Below, piece after piece: positions 27,320-36,396 of a stretch of DNA of 64,000 nucleotides. Position 1 is the first letter of the stretch, and each line of letters opens with the position of its first letter. The position numbers were made by a program, and so were the translations under genes. Origin of the DNA: Serpens gallinarum (GTDB taxonomy: Bacteria > Pseudomonadota > Gammaproteobacteria > Pseudomonadales > Pseudomonadaceae); NCBI RefSeq assembly GCF_014836765.1, contig NZ_JACSQG010000001.1:124001-188000 (forward strand). The letters run 5' to 3'. The notes below the pieces were generated by a model. The model was given only the letters and a program-made list of their open reading frames with translations. It made no database searches and had not been told where the DNA came from.

Positions 27320-27637
27320 ATGAGTGACGATGATCTCGAACAAGACGAACTGGAAACCACCGATGAGGATGACGGCGAGGAGCTGGCAACCGCAGACGAA
27401 GAGGATGACGGCGATAGTGATGTAGACGTTGTCGCCCCGGTAGGCAAGAAGGCCAGACCTGCTGCCGAGCCGGAGGAGCTACTCAATGTGGAGGCCAAGC
27501 AAAAAGAGCGTGATGCATTGGCCCGTGCCATGGAAGAGTTCCTGGCTCGTGGTGGCAAGGTTCAGGAAGTCGAGCCGAACGTCGTTGCCGATCCGCCCAA
27601 AAAACCGGACAGCAAATACGGCAGCCGCCCGATCTGA
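27320..27637 (+). CDS. sutA: RNA polymerase-binding slow-growth regulator SutA
   Basis: This 105-residue acidic protein has a disordered Asp/Glu-rich N-terminus (residues 1-50), a central helix VEAKQKERDALARAMEEFLARGGKVQE, and the conserved tail NVVADPPKKPDSKYGSRPI. It matches P. aeruginosa SutA in length and tail. SutA binds RNA polymerase and raises ribosomal RNA and other transcription during slow growth. The ATG at 27320 has GAGGTGA upstream. A GTG six bases earlier is less likely. Confidence 0.93.
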   Translation: MSDDDLEQDELETTDEDDGEELATADEEDDGDSDVDVVAPVGKKARPAAEPEELLNVEAKQKERDALARAMEEFLARGGKVQEVEPNVVADPPKKPDSKYGSRPI

Positions 27638-27656
27638 TCGCGCCGGTTGTTAATTG

Positions 27657-27687
27657 AAAAAACCGCCTCTTATGGGGCGGTTTTTTT
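27657..27687. terminator. Bidirectional terminator between sutA and the HAD gene
   Basis: AAAAACCGCC / GGCGGTTTTT forms a stem with A-rich and T-rich flanks on both sides. It can end both sutA and the convergent lysA-dapF-HAD transcript. Confidence 0.9.
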
Positions 27688-27727
27688 ATGCGCACGACGC
27701 TCTCTGCAGGCTGGCGAGCCCTTCGGG

Positions 27728-28426
27728 CTATGCGTGCCAGGCGCTCAGCACAGCGGGTAGCTCGGCCAGGCTGCGGATTTGCGCATCGGGTGCTGGCGCG
27801 CCGGCCCAGGTTTTTGCGCCTGGATTGAACCAGATTGCCCGCAATCCGGCTGCCTTGGCGCCGCCGATGTCATCGACAGGGTGGTCGCCGACATGCACGG
27901 CTTCATGGGGCTGCACGCCGCCACGCTTGAGAGCTTCGTGAAATGGACGGGGATCGGGTTTTCCCACGCCCAGGTCTTCGGCACACAGCGCAAACTGAAA
28001 GTAGTCGGCCAGACCCAGGCGGCTGACATCGGCATTGCCATTGGTCAGGACGGCCAAGCGGTAATGGTTGGCCAGCACTTCCAGCGTCGGCTGGACCTCG
28101 GGAAACAGGGTGATCTGATGGCGGGCGGCGAGGAAAACCTCAAACCCCTCTTCGGCAAGCGCGGCAGCCTCTGCGGCTGCGTAGCCTGCGTCAATCAGAG
28201 CGTGGGCCAGGATGCGCCGGCGCAGTTCACTGATGCGGTGCTTGAGCGCAGGCTCTTTTTCCAGCAGCGCAGCGCGGATCTGCCATAAGTGCTCGATCGG
28301 CATCTCACCCAGGTGCTGTGTCTGCCGGGTTAGCCAGTCACGCAGCGCGGCCTCGGCGCTGAGCAGAACGGGTGCCACGTCCCACAAGGTGTCGTCGAGG
28401 TCGAAGGTGATCAGCTGAATGGCCAT
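27728..28426 (-). CDS. HAD-superfamily hydrolase (YigB type)
   Basis: This 232-residue haloacid dehalogenase-like phosphatase has motif I FDLDDTLWD at residues 8-16, motif II VLTNGNAD, and motifs III/IV VGKPDPRPF and HVGDHPVDDIGGAKAAG. It is a Mg-dependent phosphatase similar to E. coli YigB, an FMN phosphatase, though the substrate here is inferred. In E. coli and Pseudomonas xerC precedes this gene. Here the DUF484 gene does, separated by 21 bp. Confidence 0.88.
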   Translation of the reverse strand: MAIQLITFDLDDTLWDVAPVLLSAEAALRDWLTRQTQHLGEMPIEHLWQIRAALLEKEPALKHRISELRRRILAHALIDAGYAAAEAAALAEEGFEVFLAARHQITLFPEVQPTLEVLANHYRLAVLTNGNADVSRLGLADYFQFALCAEDLGVGKPDPRPFHEALKRGGVQPHEAVHVGDHPVDDIGGAKAAGLRAIWFNPGAKTWAGAPAPDAQIRSLAELPAVLSAWHA

Positions 28427-28447
28427 GGGGTGACTGACTGTAGGCTC

Positions 28448-29128
28448 CTAGCGTACCGAACGCAGCGGCGTGCCGAAACGCGGCAGTACGCGGGCGAGTA
28501 TTTCCGCGATGTAACCGAGAAACAGCGTGCCCAGCGAGCTTTTGTAATGTTGCGGGTCGGGACTGCCGATGGCCAGGACGCCGAACTGGCCCTGTGGGCC
28601 GAGGCCGACCACGGCGGCGGAGCCGATTTGCGCCCCGTCTTCACCAAACAGAAAGGCCAGTTCGCCCTGGTGCAAGGCGCCACAGGTAGCCTTGCCGTTC
28701 CCGAGCAAGCCGCCGATGGTTTTCTGCGCTTCGCTGAGGCTTGCCGTGCGGCCGACTTCGCTGGGGTTGTCGCGAAACAGCACCAGGCTCACATAAGGCA
28801 CCAGAAAATCATGGCGCAGGCTGTCTTCGGTGGTGCTTACCACTTCTTCCAGACCGCTGGCGTCGAGCAAGGAAAGAATCAGGCGACGCGACTTGTCGAA
28901 CAGGCGGTCATTGTCGCGCGCCACGTCCATTAGTTGACTGAGCCGCTGGCGCAATTCGATGTTGCGCTCGCGCAACAGCTTGACCTGACGTTCGACCAGC
29001 GAGACAGCATGGCCGGATTGGTGGGGAATGCGCAGCTCGGGAATCAACTCGTCGTGGTCGACAAAAAATTCCGGGTGCTGACGCAGATAAGCAGCCACGG
29101 CGGCGGCGTCGAGCATAGGTTCGGTCAT
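28448..29128 (-). CDS. DUF484 family protein (YigA type, GAF-like)
   Basis: This 226-residue protein has an N-terminal helical segment ([29 protein letters not shown]), a coiled coil ([23 protein letters not shown]) and a GAF-like C-terminal domain. DUF484 has no proven role but is consistently encoded with dapF and xerC. The start ATG overlaps the dapF stop (ATGA), which shows translational coupling. Upstream in-frame extensions run through dapF and are rejected. Confidence 0.87.
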   Translation of the reverse strand: MTEPMLDAAAVAAYLRQHPEFFVDHDELIPELRIPHQSGHAVSLVERQVKLLRERNIELRQRLSQLMDVARDNDRLFDKSRRLILSLLDASGLEEVVSTTEDSLRHDFLVPYVSLVLFRDNPSEVGRTASLSEAQKTIGGLLGNGKATCGALHQGELAFLFGEDGAQIGSAAVVGLGPQGQFGVLAIGSPDPQHYKSSLGTLFLGYIAEILARVLPRFGTPLRSVR

Positions 29129-29955
29129 AGACGGATTTGTCCTTCGTAAACGCGAACGGCGGGTCCGGTCATGATAACCGGGCGACCGGAACCGGCCCAT
29201 TCAATGGACAGACGGCCGCCGGGCAATTCGATCTGCACCGGCGAGTCCAGCCAGCCCTGGCGGATCGCCGCTACCGCAGCGGCGCAGGCGCCGGTGCCGC
29301 AGGCCTGGGTCTCTCCCGCGCCCCGTTCCCAGACGCGCAGGCGCGCCTGGTGGCGATCAATGATCTGCAAGAAGCCAACGTTGACGCGTTGCGGAAAGCG
29401 CGGATGATGCTCAAGGCGTGGGCCCAGCTCATGCACCGGCGCGCTGTCGACATTGTCAACGCGCAGCACGGCATGGGGATTGCCCATGGATACTGCGGCC
29501 AATTCAACCTGGCGGCCATCCAGATCGATCGCATAACTCGGCGCCTCGGCCTCGGCCTGAAAGGGAATCTGCGCCGGCGCCAGGCGCGGCGGTCCCATGT
29601 TCACGCTGACTTGCCCGTCATTGCGAATGCTCAGTTCGATGATGCCGCTCTTGGTTTCCACGCGAATGGTTTTCTTGGTGGTCAGGCGCTTATCGAGCAC
29701 GAAACGCGCGAAACAGCGCGCCCCGTTGCCGCACTGCTCCACTTCCGAGCCGTCTGCGTTAAAGATGCGGTAGCGAAAGTCCACGTCCGGATTGTTCGGC
29801 GGCTCAACGATCAACAGCTGATCGAAACCGACGCCGGTATGCCGGTTACCCCAGGCTTTGGCGTGCTTGGGTTGGATATGCGCGTGCTGGCTGATCAGGT
29901 CGAGGACCATGAAATCGTTGCCCAGGCCGTGCATCTTGGTGAAACGCAAAAGCAT
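29125..29955 (-). CDS. dapF: Diaminopimelate epimerase
   Basis: This 276-residue enzyme interconverts LL- and meso-diaminopimelate for lysine and peptidoglycan synthesis. Both catalytic cysteines are present, in [13 protein letters not shown] (residue 75 region) and [16 protein letters not shown] (residue 219 region). The start [16 protein letters not shown] is the family N-terminus. It lies 9 bp after lysA and overlaps DUF484 by 4 bases. Confidence 0.96.
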   Translation of the reverse strand: MLLRFTKMHGLGNDFMVLDLISQHAHIQPKHAKAWGNRHTGVGFDQLLIVEPPNNPDVDFRYRIFNADGSEVEQCGNGARCFARFVLDKRLTTKKTIRVETKSGIIELSIRNDGQVSVNMGPPRLAPAQIPFQAEAEAPSYAIDLDGRQVELAAVSMGNPHAVLRVDNVDSAPVHELGPRLEHHPRFPQRVNVGFLQIIDRHQARLRVWERGAGETQACGTGACAAAVAAIRQGWLDSPVQIELPGGRLSIEWAGSGRPVIMTGPAVRVYEGQIRL

Positions 29956-29964
29956 GGGGCATCC

Positions 29965-31212
29965 TCAGTCCGGCAACAGGCTTTCGCCGGCGTAGAGTTC
30001 GGCGAGCGTCTCTCGGCGGCGTACTTCGTAAACCTGTTCGCCATCCACCAGCACTTCGGCGGCGCGGCCCCGAGTGTTGTAGTTGGAGCTCATGACGAAA
30101 CCATAGGCACCGGCCGAGCGCACAGCCAGCAGGTCGCCTTCCGCCAAGGCCAGCTCGCGATCCTTACCGAGGAAGTCACCGGTTTCGCAGATCGGGCCGA
30201 CGATGTCATAGGGACGGGTCGTGGCATCGCGTGGCTGAACCGGCACGATGTCCATCCAGGCCTGGTACAGCGCCGGGCGGATCAGGTCGTTCATCGCCGC
30301 ATCGACGATGGCGAAATCCTTGTGCTCGGTGTGCTTGAGGTATTCCACGCGAGTCAGTAGCACACCGGCATTGGCGACGATCGAACGGCCCGGCTCGAAC
30401 ACCAGGGCCAGGTCGCGACCGGCGATGCGCTCACGGACCTTGGCAATGTAATCGCCGGCCAACGGCGGTTGTTCGTCGCGGTATTGCACGCCCAGGCCGC
30501 CACCCAGGTCGAGGTGCTTGATATGGATGCCGCGCTCGGCGAGGCGGTCGACCAGTACCAGCAGGCGCTCGAGGGCGTCGAGGAAGGGTGCCAGGGTGGT
30601 CAGCTGCGAACCGATATGGCAATCGACGCCGATCACGTGCAGGTGGGACAGTTCGGCGGCGCGGGCATAGACCGCTTCGGCCTGCTCGATGTCGATGCCG
30701 AACTTGTTTTCCTTGAGCCCGGTGGAGATGTACGGGTGGGTGCCGGCGTCCACGTCAGGATTGACGCGCAACGACACCGGTGCCTTGACGCCCAGTTCGG
30801 CGGCCACCTGTTGCAGGCGCTCCAGCTCGTCAACGGACTCCACGTTGAAGCAGTGCACGCCGACTTGCAGGGCGCGGCGCATGTCGTCGCGACTCTTGCC
30901 GACGCCGGAGAACACGATCTTGCCGGGCTCGCCGCCGGCGGCCAGCACACGTTCCAGTTCGCCCCGCGAGACGATGTCGAACCCGGCGCCCAGTCGCGCC
31001 AGTACATTCAATACACCGAGATTGGAGTTGGCCTTCACCGCAAAGCAGACCAGATGCGGCATGCCCGTCAGCGCATCGGCGTAGGCACGATACTGGGCTT
31101 CGATGTGGGCACGGGAATAGACGTAGGTGGGGGTGTCAAAACGCTCGGCGATGGCGGACAGCGCCACGCCTTCCGCGAACAGTGCGCCGTCGCGGTACTC
31201 GAAGGGTTGCAT
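29965..31212 (-). CDS. lysA: Diaminopimelate decarboxylase
   Basis: This 415-residue PLP enzyme makes lysine from meso-diaminopimelate. The PLP lysine lies in VCFAVKANSN (about residue 60). HIGSQL, GGGLGVQY and EPGRSIVANAG follow in order, and the catalytic Cys of the partner subunit is in CETGDFLG. The ATG at 31212 is preferred because AGGAGG lies upstream. It begins the lysA-dapF-DUF484-HAD operon after lptM. Confidence 0.96.
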   Translation of the reverse strand: MQPFEYRDGALFAEGVALSAIAERFDTPTYVYSRAHIEAQYRAYADALTGMPHLVCFAVKANSNLGVLNVLARLGAGFDIVSRGELERVLAAGGEPGKIVFSGVGKSRDDMRRALQVGVHCFNVESVDELERLQQVAAELGVKAPVSLRVNPDVDAGTHPYISTGLKENKFGIDIEQAEAVYARAAELSHLHVIGVDCHIGSQLTTLAPFLDALERLLVLVDRLAERGIHIKHLDLGGGLGVQYRDEQPPLAGDYIAKVRERIAGRDLALVFEPGRSIVANAGVLLTRVEYLKHTEHKDFAIVDAAMNDLIRPALYQAWMDIVPVQPRDATTRPYDIVGPICETGDFLGKDRELALAEGDLLAVRSAGAYGFVMSSNYNTRGRAAEVLVDGEQVYEVRRRETLAELYAGESLLPD

Positions 31213-31266
31213 GCGGGCCTCCTGGGGCAACCTGGGGCGCCCACAGAGGACGGGCGCGCCGGTTTT

Positions 31267-31401
31267 TTAGAATTCGAAACGGTCTTTGCTGTGTCCGGCG
31301 CTTTCATCATCCGGGTGGTACAGCGGACCTTTCTGACCGCAGGCACTGAGACCAACGCTGAGCACGAAGAGCGCAAGGAGCGGGAGCAACAGGCGCTTCA
31401 T
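31267..31401 (-). CDS. lptM: LptM-type small lipoprotein
   Basis: This 44-residue lipoprotein has signal peptide [21 protein letters not shown], and mature residues GQKGPLYHP match the LptM (YifL) signature. LptM stabilises the LPS-export translocon LptD/LptE at the outer membrane in E. coli. The family GQKGPLY motif makes the call secure despite the length. It is upstream of lysA, in the same direction. Confidence 0.88.
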   Translation of the reverse strand: MKRLLLPLLALFVLSVGLSACGQKGPLYHPDDESAGHSKDRFEF

Positions 31402-31595
31402 GGCGAAAATCCTTGTAAAAGCGGTAATTGCGCTGGAGTATACCGGCCCCCCGGCGGCTTGCCTATGCGCCACGCCACCCGTATAGCGGGCCTTGGCCGC
31501 CTTTTTTGATGTAACTTGTCCGGCTATCCTGCAGCTCGTCCCCCTTACCGGACGGGATGAAATCCATCCGTGCCTGCCAGACCATGAGGAATTCC

Positions 31596-31928
31596 ATGAG
31601 CCTTAGCGAAGCCCGTTTTCACGACCTGATCGATGCTGTGCAACAGGAGATCGAGGATGTCTTCGACGACAGCGGCCTGGATGTCGATCTGGAAAATTCG
31701 GCCGGCGTACTGACCGTGCGTTTCGAGAACGGCAGCCAGTTGATACTGAGTCGCCAGGAGCCGCTGCGCCAGTTGTGGGTCGCCGCGCGCTCCGGCGGTT
31801 TTCATTTCGACTACGATGAATCCAGCGAGCGATGGATTTGCGACTCCAGTGATGAGCCCTTGGGCGAATTACTGGCGCGGGTGACCCATGAACAGGCCGG
31901 CGAAGCACTGGAATTCGAAGAGCTCTGA
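31596..31928 (+). CDS. cyaY: Frataxin-like iron protein CyaY
   Basis: This 110-residue protein of the frataxin fold has an acidic first helix ([31 protein letters not shown]) and the conserved strand WICDSS. It binds ferrous iron and regulates iron-sulfur cluster assembly. The ATG at 31596 has TGAGGA upstream. It is divergent from lptM-lysA, 194 bp away. Confidence 0.94.
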   Translation: MSLSEARFHDLIDAVQQEIEDVFDDSGLDVDLENSAGVLTVRFENGSQLILSRQEPLRQLWVAARSGGFHFDYDESSERWICDSSDEPLGELLARVTHEQAGEALEFEEL

Positions 31929-32001
31929 GAGGCGCATCCCCAGCGGTAGCGCCGCCCTCTTGCTTATTTGCTTGGCTGTGATAGGGTCAATGCCGGTACG
32001 C

Positions 32002-32036
32002 AAAACCCCGCCTTCGGGCGGGGTTTTTGTTTTTTC
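32002..32036 (+). terminator. Terminator of cyaY
   Basis: AAAACCCCGCC, TTCG loop and GGCGGGGTTTT form a stem followed by a T-rich stretch. It lies between cyaY and rnk. Confidence 0.92.
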
Positions 32037-32075
32037 GCATTCGCCAAACACACTACAAGGAGTCACCGACAGGCC

Positions 32076-32486
32076 ATGAGCAGCGCACCTTCGATTACCG
32101 TCACCCGTCTCGACATGCAGCGTCTTGAGCAACTGCTCGACAGTCTGGATGAGTACACCCCGGCCGCCGAGGCGCTGGAGGCTGAATTGTCGCGTGCTCT
32201 CGTCGTCGGGCACGAAGAAGTTCCTGCGGGCGTGGTCACCATGAACTCTCGCGTGCATTGCCGCGATGACGCCAGCGGCAAGGACTATCACCTGACCCTG
32301 GTCTACCCCAAGGACGTCGGCGCTGGCGAAGGTCGCGTCTCGGTCCTGGCCCCGGTGGGCAGCGCGCTGCTGGGGTTGTCCGTCGGTCAGCAGATCGACT
32401 GGCCGGGCCCGGGCGGAAAACCGCTCAAACTAGTCCTGCTGGCGGTGGAATACCAGCCGGAAGCGGCGGGCGACTTCCAGCTGTAA
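32076..32486 (+). CDS. rnk: Regulator of nucleoside diphosphate kinase Rnk
   Basis: This 136-residue protein has an N-terminal helix pair (LDMQRLEQLLDSLDEYTPAAEALEAEL) and a C-terminal GreA/FKBP-like domain (residues 50-130, with VVTMNSRVHCRDDASGKDYHLTLVYP and SVLAPVGSALLGLSVGQQIDWPGP). Rnk proteins resemble GreA and bind RNA polymerase. In Pseudomonas they affect nucleoside diphosphate kinase levels. The ATG at 32076 is preceded by AAGGAG 16 bases upstream, so translation efficiency may be modest. Confidence 0.9.
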   Translation: MSSAPSITVTRLDMQRLEQLLDSLDEYTPAAEALEAELSRALVVGHEEVPAGVVTMNSRVHCRDDASGKDYHLTLVYPKDVGAGEGRVSVLAPVGSALLGLSVGQQIDWPGPGGKPLKLVLLAVEYQPEAAGDFQL

Positions 32487-32532
32487 GCGCTGCAGCATGG
32501 CCGCCGTGCGTCCCCTGCCGGTGGTCGGATAA

Positions 32533-32560
32533 AACCCGGGCGTGTTCGACACCCCGGGTT
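32533..32560 (+). terminator. Candidate hairpin after rnk
   Basis: AACCCGGG and CCCGGGTT form an 8-bp stem with a 12-base loop, 46 bp after rnk. There is no T-run, so intrinsic termination is uncertain. Confidence 0.4.
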
Positions 32561-32749
32561 GACCTGAAAACAATCACCAACCGGTGACACGCGGCAGAAT
32601 TCCACACCCGTATGGCTGCGCCCCGCAACGGTGCGCTGAGTTTGCTGGTGGTTCAATACTCGCGCACCTTTGCTCAACATCCGGCCTCAAATACCTCTGC
32701 CAAGGCATTCTGTGAATCCGCAACTGCAAGCGGTATCCGGCCTCGAGCG

Positions 32750-35569
32750 CTATGGACTTCTGCTTGCCGCTCTGAGCGTTTGCTCGATCTGCTGTTTGTA
32801 TTCCAGATAGTGGAAGGTTTGCTCTGTCCCGGGTTCGAACAGACTGGACAGCTCCAGTGCGTCCAGATGGAGCCCGTTGCGGGCTCTGGACGAGCGGCTC
32901 CAGTACTGGCTCAGGGCGCGGTAGACGCCATGGCGGCCCAGCTCGGCCTGATGGAATGCGTGGTGGCCACAGTAAAGGCTGATGCTGCTGTCCCCCGAAG
33001 GCGTGCGCGTGAGGCGGGCGCGCAGCAGCGGAGCGCCGGCCGGCTCCGGCGGGGATTTTTGCCGGAGCAGCTCACGGGCCGGCGAAGGCGCGACGGGCAG
33101 TAGCTGGTAGTAACGCAGCGTAAGCGGAGCCGCCAGCGGATGGGCTGCTTCGCTTGGTTGCTGACGATGGTGCAGCAGCCGAGTAAGAAAGCCATGCAGG
33201 GGCAGCAGGGCGGATTCATCATGACCTGGCAAGCGTTGCCGCCAGAGCGAATTGCGCTCATCAAGCAGGTAAAGCTGCACGTGCCGTTCGCTGAGCTGAT
33301 AGAACACTTGAATGCAGTTGGGTTCGGCTGCGCGCAGGATCAGCGCCAGTGGATGCCCAGGCAACGCCTGGGGGTCAAGGTGCAGTGGACTGTAATGCGG
33401 GTGTGGACGTGCCAGGGCGGTCTGCAGGGTTGGCAGGTCCCTCAGCGGCTGGCGGACGAGCCTGCCGTCCTGACTCTGCAACAGGTGGTAGTTTTCACCG
33501 AGTTGCAGCACAAAGCGCTGCCTATCGTCGGCGAGCACGCGTGTCGCCTGCCCGAAGAGTTCTTCAAGACGCCGGCAGATTGCCGTGGCACGGTTGCGGT
33601 TGAAACAGCGTACCGCGAGTGTCGGGTGACGCTTATCGCGTCCCGTGATGAGCAACTCTTGCAGGCAGTCAATCAGGCTCAGGGGACCTTCGTAGCGCTT
33701 GAAATGCACCTCGTTCCAGCTGCTGATACTGACCAGATCCAGGCTCTGCACCAGGTTGAGATGGGCGCCGGAATAGTCCAGCACATCGCTGCGACCACTG
33801 GCCAGTTGCGCGCTGGACAGGGTCTTGAGAGGGTCGAGACCTACGTTAACCAGGATCAGGAGCGTAACCGGCCTGCTGGGTTGTAGCATGGCCTCTTCGC
33901 TGACCGGCGCCTGCGCGCCAGGCAACGTTTGCAGCAGGCTGCTGCGCAGGCCTTGCAGTTCAAAATCGAAGAGCTCGCTGCGTCCTGGATGCAGTGTCAG
34001 CCGGCTCGCCCCGTCGATAATGCCGTTGCGGATCGCCCAGACAAGTAGCTCTGCCAGGCTGGGGGCTTGCTTGAGCGGAACAATGTCCTGGCACTGACGC
34101 AGACTCAGGCTGCCGCCATGCAGCGCCCAGTGGTCATGGTCCACCTGCTGTACGGTCAAATGACCTTCCGTCAGGTTAGGTGCAATGCCAGGGTTGAGGG
34201 TTTCGATCTTGCCGGGTGCGCGGGCAAAGACAACCCGCAGCCGTCGCCCGAGAATCGCCAGGTCGCGCTGGCTGAGCGGGTGGCTTGCCAGTTGCGCGCG
34301 GGCGAACTGCTGCAGGCTGCGATAGCTTTTGACCAGGCCGGCGGCCAGCAGGCGCAGTTCCTCGTTGACTTGACGCAGCTTCCACTGCGGGCGGTTGTCG
34401 AGGTTCAGCAGCAGGCGCTCGTCCCAGTCCCACGTAGCGCACAGACGCTGCAGCAGCTGGCGTTGCCAGCTCTTGCGCTGCGCGGTGACCGGCCGGCTGA
34501 GGGGGCGATTGATCTTCAGGTACAGGCAACGGCGCATCAGGGCGATGCGGGGTTGGTCGTTGAGGTTGAGCAAGTAACCTTCAAGGCGGCGGTACAGGAG
34601 CACGTAAGGGTCTAGTTCATCGAGGTCCAGACTGCCGGCGAACACGGCACGCTTGAAATCCAGGGCCAGGCAGTCGCCGTGTGGAAACTCGCTGGCATAG
34701 GCTTCGTTAAGCAGCAATTTGAGCATCGATTTGTAGGGCGACTCGATGCATTTGTATAGCTGCCACAGGCCGGCACCAAGGAATTCATTCGCGGGAATCT
34801 GTCCAAGCTGTCCCAGCTCCAGGTGTTCCTCGGCGCGCAGCAGGCCGCGTGCTTGCAAGGCGCCTACATAGGCCAGGTAGTGATTTTCATGCTCGGCGGG
34901 TACCAGCCACCAGGTGGGCGTCCGCCCGGCCAACCAAATGGCGGTGCGGTAAAACTCGTCGAGCAGCAGATAGTGCTGGCTGCTGCCGCAATCCTCGCCG
35001 CCCAGCTCGGCATCACGCTGGCCACTGGCGAAGCGCGGCGGGTCAACGAGGAAAATATGCAGCTCGGCGCCTTGGCTGGCGGCCCAGGTCTCCAGCAGCG
35101 TGGCCTTGCGCCGCAACTCGGTCAGCTCGCTGGCACTTAATTGCGGGTCATGGCACAGCCACAGGTCCATATCGCTCTGCTCGGCCTGCGCCAGGGTGCC
35201 CAGGCTGCCCATCAGGAACAGACCCTGCAGGGGCATTGGGCCATGCGGGTCGGGTTTGCGGTAGCGGAACGAGCGCGCTACGGCCTGGGCTTCGGCCAGC
35301 AGCACAGGTGTCGGGTTATAACTGCTCAGCCCGGCCGGGGTGGTGACCGAGACATAACCGGGCAGCGCGGGATGATTGGTGTGAAACAGCAGAGGCAGCA
35401 GGCGCAGTACCCGCTGTTGGCGCGTGGGAAGCAGCTGCAAGGCTCGTTCGAGGCGGCCTTGGTTTACCTGCAAAAAGCGTTGACGTAGCTGCCGAAGCGC
35501 CCGGCGGTCAAACTTTGGAGAGAGTTCAACAGGGTCGGGCGTTACATCGACAGGGTCTTTCGACAGCAT
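32750..35569 (-). CDS. cyaA: Class I adenylate cyclase
   Basis: This 939-residue class I adenylate cyclase makes cAMP. The N-terminal catalytic domain contains GSLGTLAQAEQSDMDLWLCHD (about residue 140), with the nucleotidyl-transferase acidic pair DMD. A long C-terminal regulatory region follows, matching the gammaproteobacterial family in length. In Pseudomonas cyaA is one of two cyclases serving Vfr. The ATG at 35569 gives MLSKDPVDV. It is convergent with rnk over a 263-bp gap. Confidence 0.95.
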   Translation of the reverse strand: MLSKDPVDVTPDPVELSPKFDRRALRQLRQRFLQVNQGRLERALQLLPTRQQRVLRLLPLLFHTNHPALPGYVSVTTPAGLSSYNPTPVLLAEAQAVARSFRYRKPDPHGPMPLQGLFLMGSLGTLAQAEQSDMDLWLCHDPQLSASELTELRRKATLLETWAASQGAELHIFLVDPPRFASGQRDAELGGEDCGSSQHYLLLDEFYRTAIWLAGRTPTWWLVPAEHENHYLAYVGALQARGLLRAEEHLELGQLGQIPANEFLGAGLWQLYKCIESPYKSMLKLLLNEAYASEFPHGDCLALDFKRAVFAGSLDLDELDPYVLLYRRLEGYLLNLNDQPRIALMRRCLYLKINRPLSRPVTAQRKSWQRQLLQRLCATWDWDERLLLNLDNRPQWKLRQVNEELRLLAAGLVKSYRSLQQFARAQLASHPLSQRDLAILGRRLRVVFARAPGKIETLNPGIAPNLTEGHLTVQQVDHDHWALHGGSLSLRQCQDIVPLKQAPSLAELLVWAIRNGIIDGASRLTLHPGRSELFDFELQGLRSSLLQTLPGAQAPVSEEAMLQPSRPVTLLILVNVGLDPLKTLSSAQLASGRSDVLDYSGAHLNLVQSLDLVSISSWNEVHFKRYEGPLSLIDCLQELLITGRDKRHPTLAVRCFNRNRATAICRRLEELFGQATRVLADDRQRFVLQLGENYHLLQSQDGRLVRQPLRDLPTLQTALARPHPHYSPLHLDPQALPGHPLALILRAAEPNCIQVFYQLSERHVQLYLLDERNSLWRQRLPGHDESALLPLHGFLTRLLHHRQQPSEAAHPLAAPLTLRYYQLLPVAPSPARELLRQKSPPEPAGAPLLRARLTRTPSGDSSISLYCGHHAFHQAELGRHGVYRALSQYWSRSSRARNGLHLDALELSSLFEPGTEQTFHYLEYKQQIEQTLRAASRSP

Positions 35570-35647
35570 GATGTCCTGGCTGGCCGTTTTGAGGGCAAGC
35601 CAGAGATATCGGCCAGTGGTGCGAAACGTTGAGCGTGTGAGTCCCGC

Positions 35648-35890
35648 TTAGGCGGTGGGTGGGGTGAGAATGGTCAGTACGCTCTGGGCATGCCGTGCCG
35701 CCTCCAGCCCCAGGCTGGTCAGGTAACCGCCATCGTGCAGGGTGGTCAGGCCTTTCTCGTGCAGGCGGCGAGCGGCAGCAATCGTTGCGGCTTCTGCGCT
35801 GTTATGAATTTTCAAGCCTTCCAGGCTGTTGGCCAGGTTGAACTGGTTGAGCAACTCAAGTTCGGCGATCACATCGGCGGTGTAGGTCAT
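35648..35890 (-). CDS. TIGR02647 family small protein
   Basis: This 80-residue protein MTYTADVIAELELLNQFNLANSLEGLKIHN...GGYLTSLGLEAARHAQ is typical of the TIGR02647 family. The family is described as DNA-binding on the basis of its winged-helix look. The ATG at 35890 is preceded by GGGAGTCACC. No function is proven. It lies upstream of cyaA in the same direction, 78 bp away. Confidence 0.78.
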   Translation of the reverse strand: MTYTADVIAELELLNQFNLANSLEGLKIHNSAEAATIAAARRLHEKGLTTLHDGGYLTSLGLEAARHAQSVLTILTPPTA

Positions 35891-35976
35891 GGTGACTCCC
35901 TGGGATGAAAAAAGCGCTGCCGTCTGGCGGCCTGTCGATCGACAGTAAAGCCCATTGTCCTGGCCAATCACCAGGG

Positions 35977-36261
35977 TTATTCGTGGCTGTCCTCGCCTGG
36001 CAGGCTGGGCAGTGCACGCACGGCCGACTCGTAGCCCGCCTGATCGAAGGGGCGATCGTCGCGCAGCATCGCGTTAATTTCCTCGGCCAGTACCAGCGCC
36101 ATCAGGTGCAGGATCTCCTCTCGCTCATACCCAACCAGGGTCAGCTTGTTGAGCGTGGCGCGTACCGCGGGAGGTTCACCGCTTTCCAGCTGGTTCTCGA
36201 TGGCTTGGATCAATGTCTGTTGGGCGAAGGATTCCTCTTCGCTTTCGTCATGGTCGCTCAT
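35977..36261 (-). CDS. Conserved acidic hypothetical protein
   Basis: This 94-residue acidic protein reads SDHDESEEESFAQQTLIQAIENQLESGEPPAVRATLNKLTLVGYEREEILHLMALVLAEEINAMLRDDRPFD. It is helix-rich with no membrane segment. Similar short proteins are found in gammaproteobacteria at this locus, but I do not know a function. The ATG at 36261 has AAGGTGATCC upstream. Confidence 0.72.
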   Translation of the reverse strand: MSDHDESEEESFAQQTLIQAIENQLESGEPPAVRATLNKLTLVGYEREEILHLMALVLAEEINAMLRDDRPFDQAGYESAVRALPSLPGEDSHE

Positions 36262-36396
36262 GGGATCACCTTGTTTAGCGTGCGGGTATGTTGGCACGGT
36301 TTGCCGCACAGAGCATTCAGCGCATCGATACACCTGGGCAGCGGCTCCGAGCCCGTCTATAACCTCTGCTTCAATTGTCCGGCTTGGAGATTTCTC

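Noticed and set aside
29137-30360. 407-codon open frame on the plus strand across dapF and lysA
   Set aside because: It is antisense to two genes with intact catalytic motifs and has no recognisable domain.
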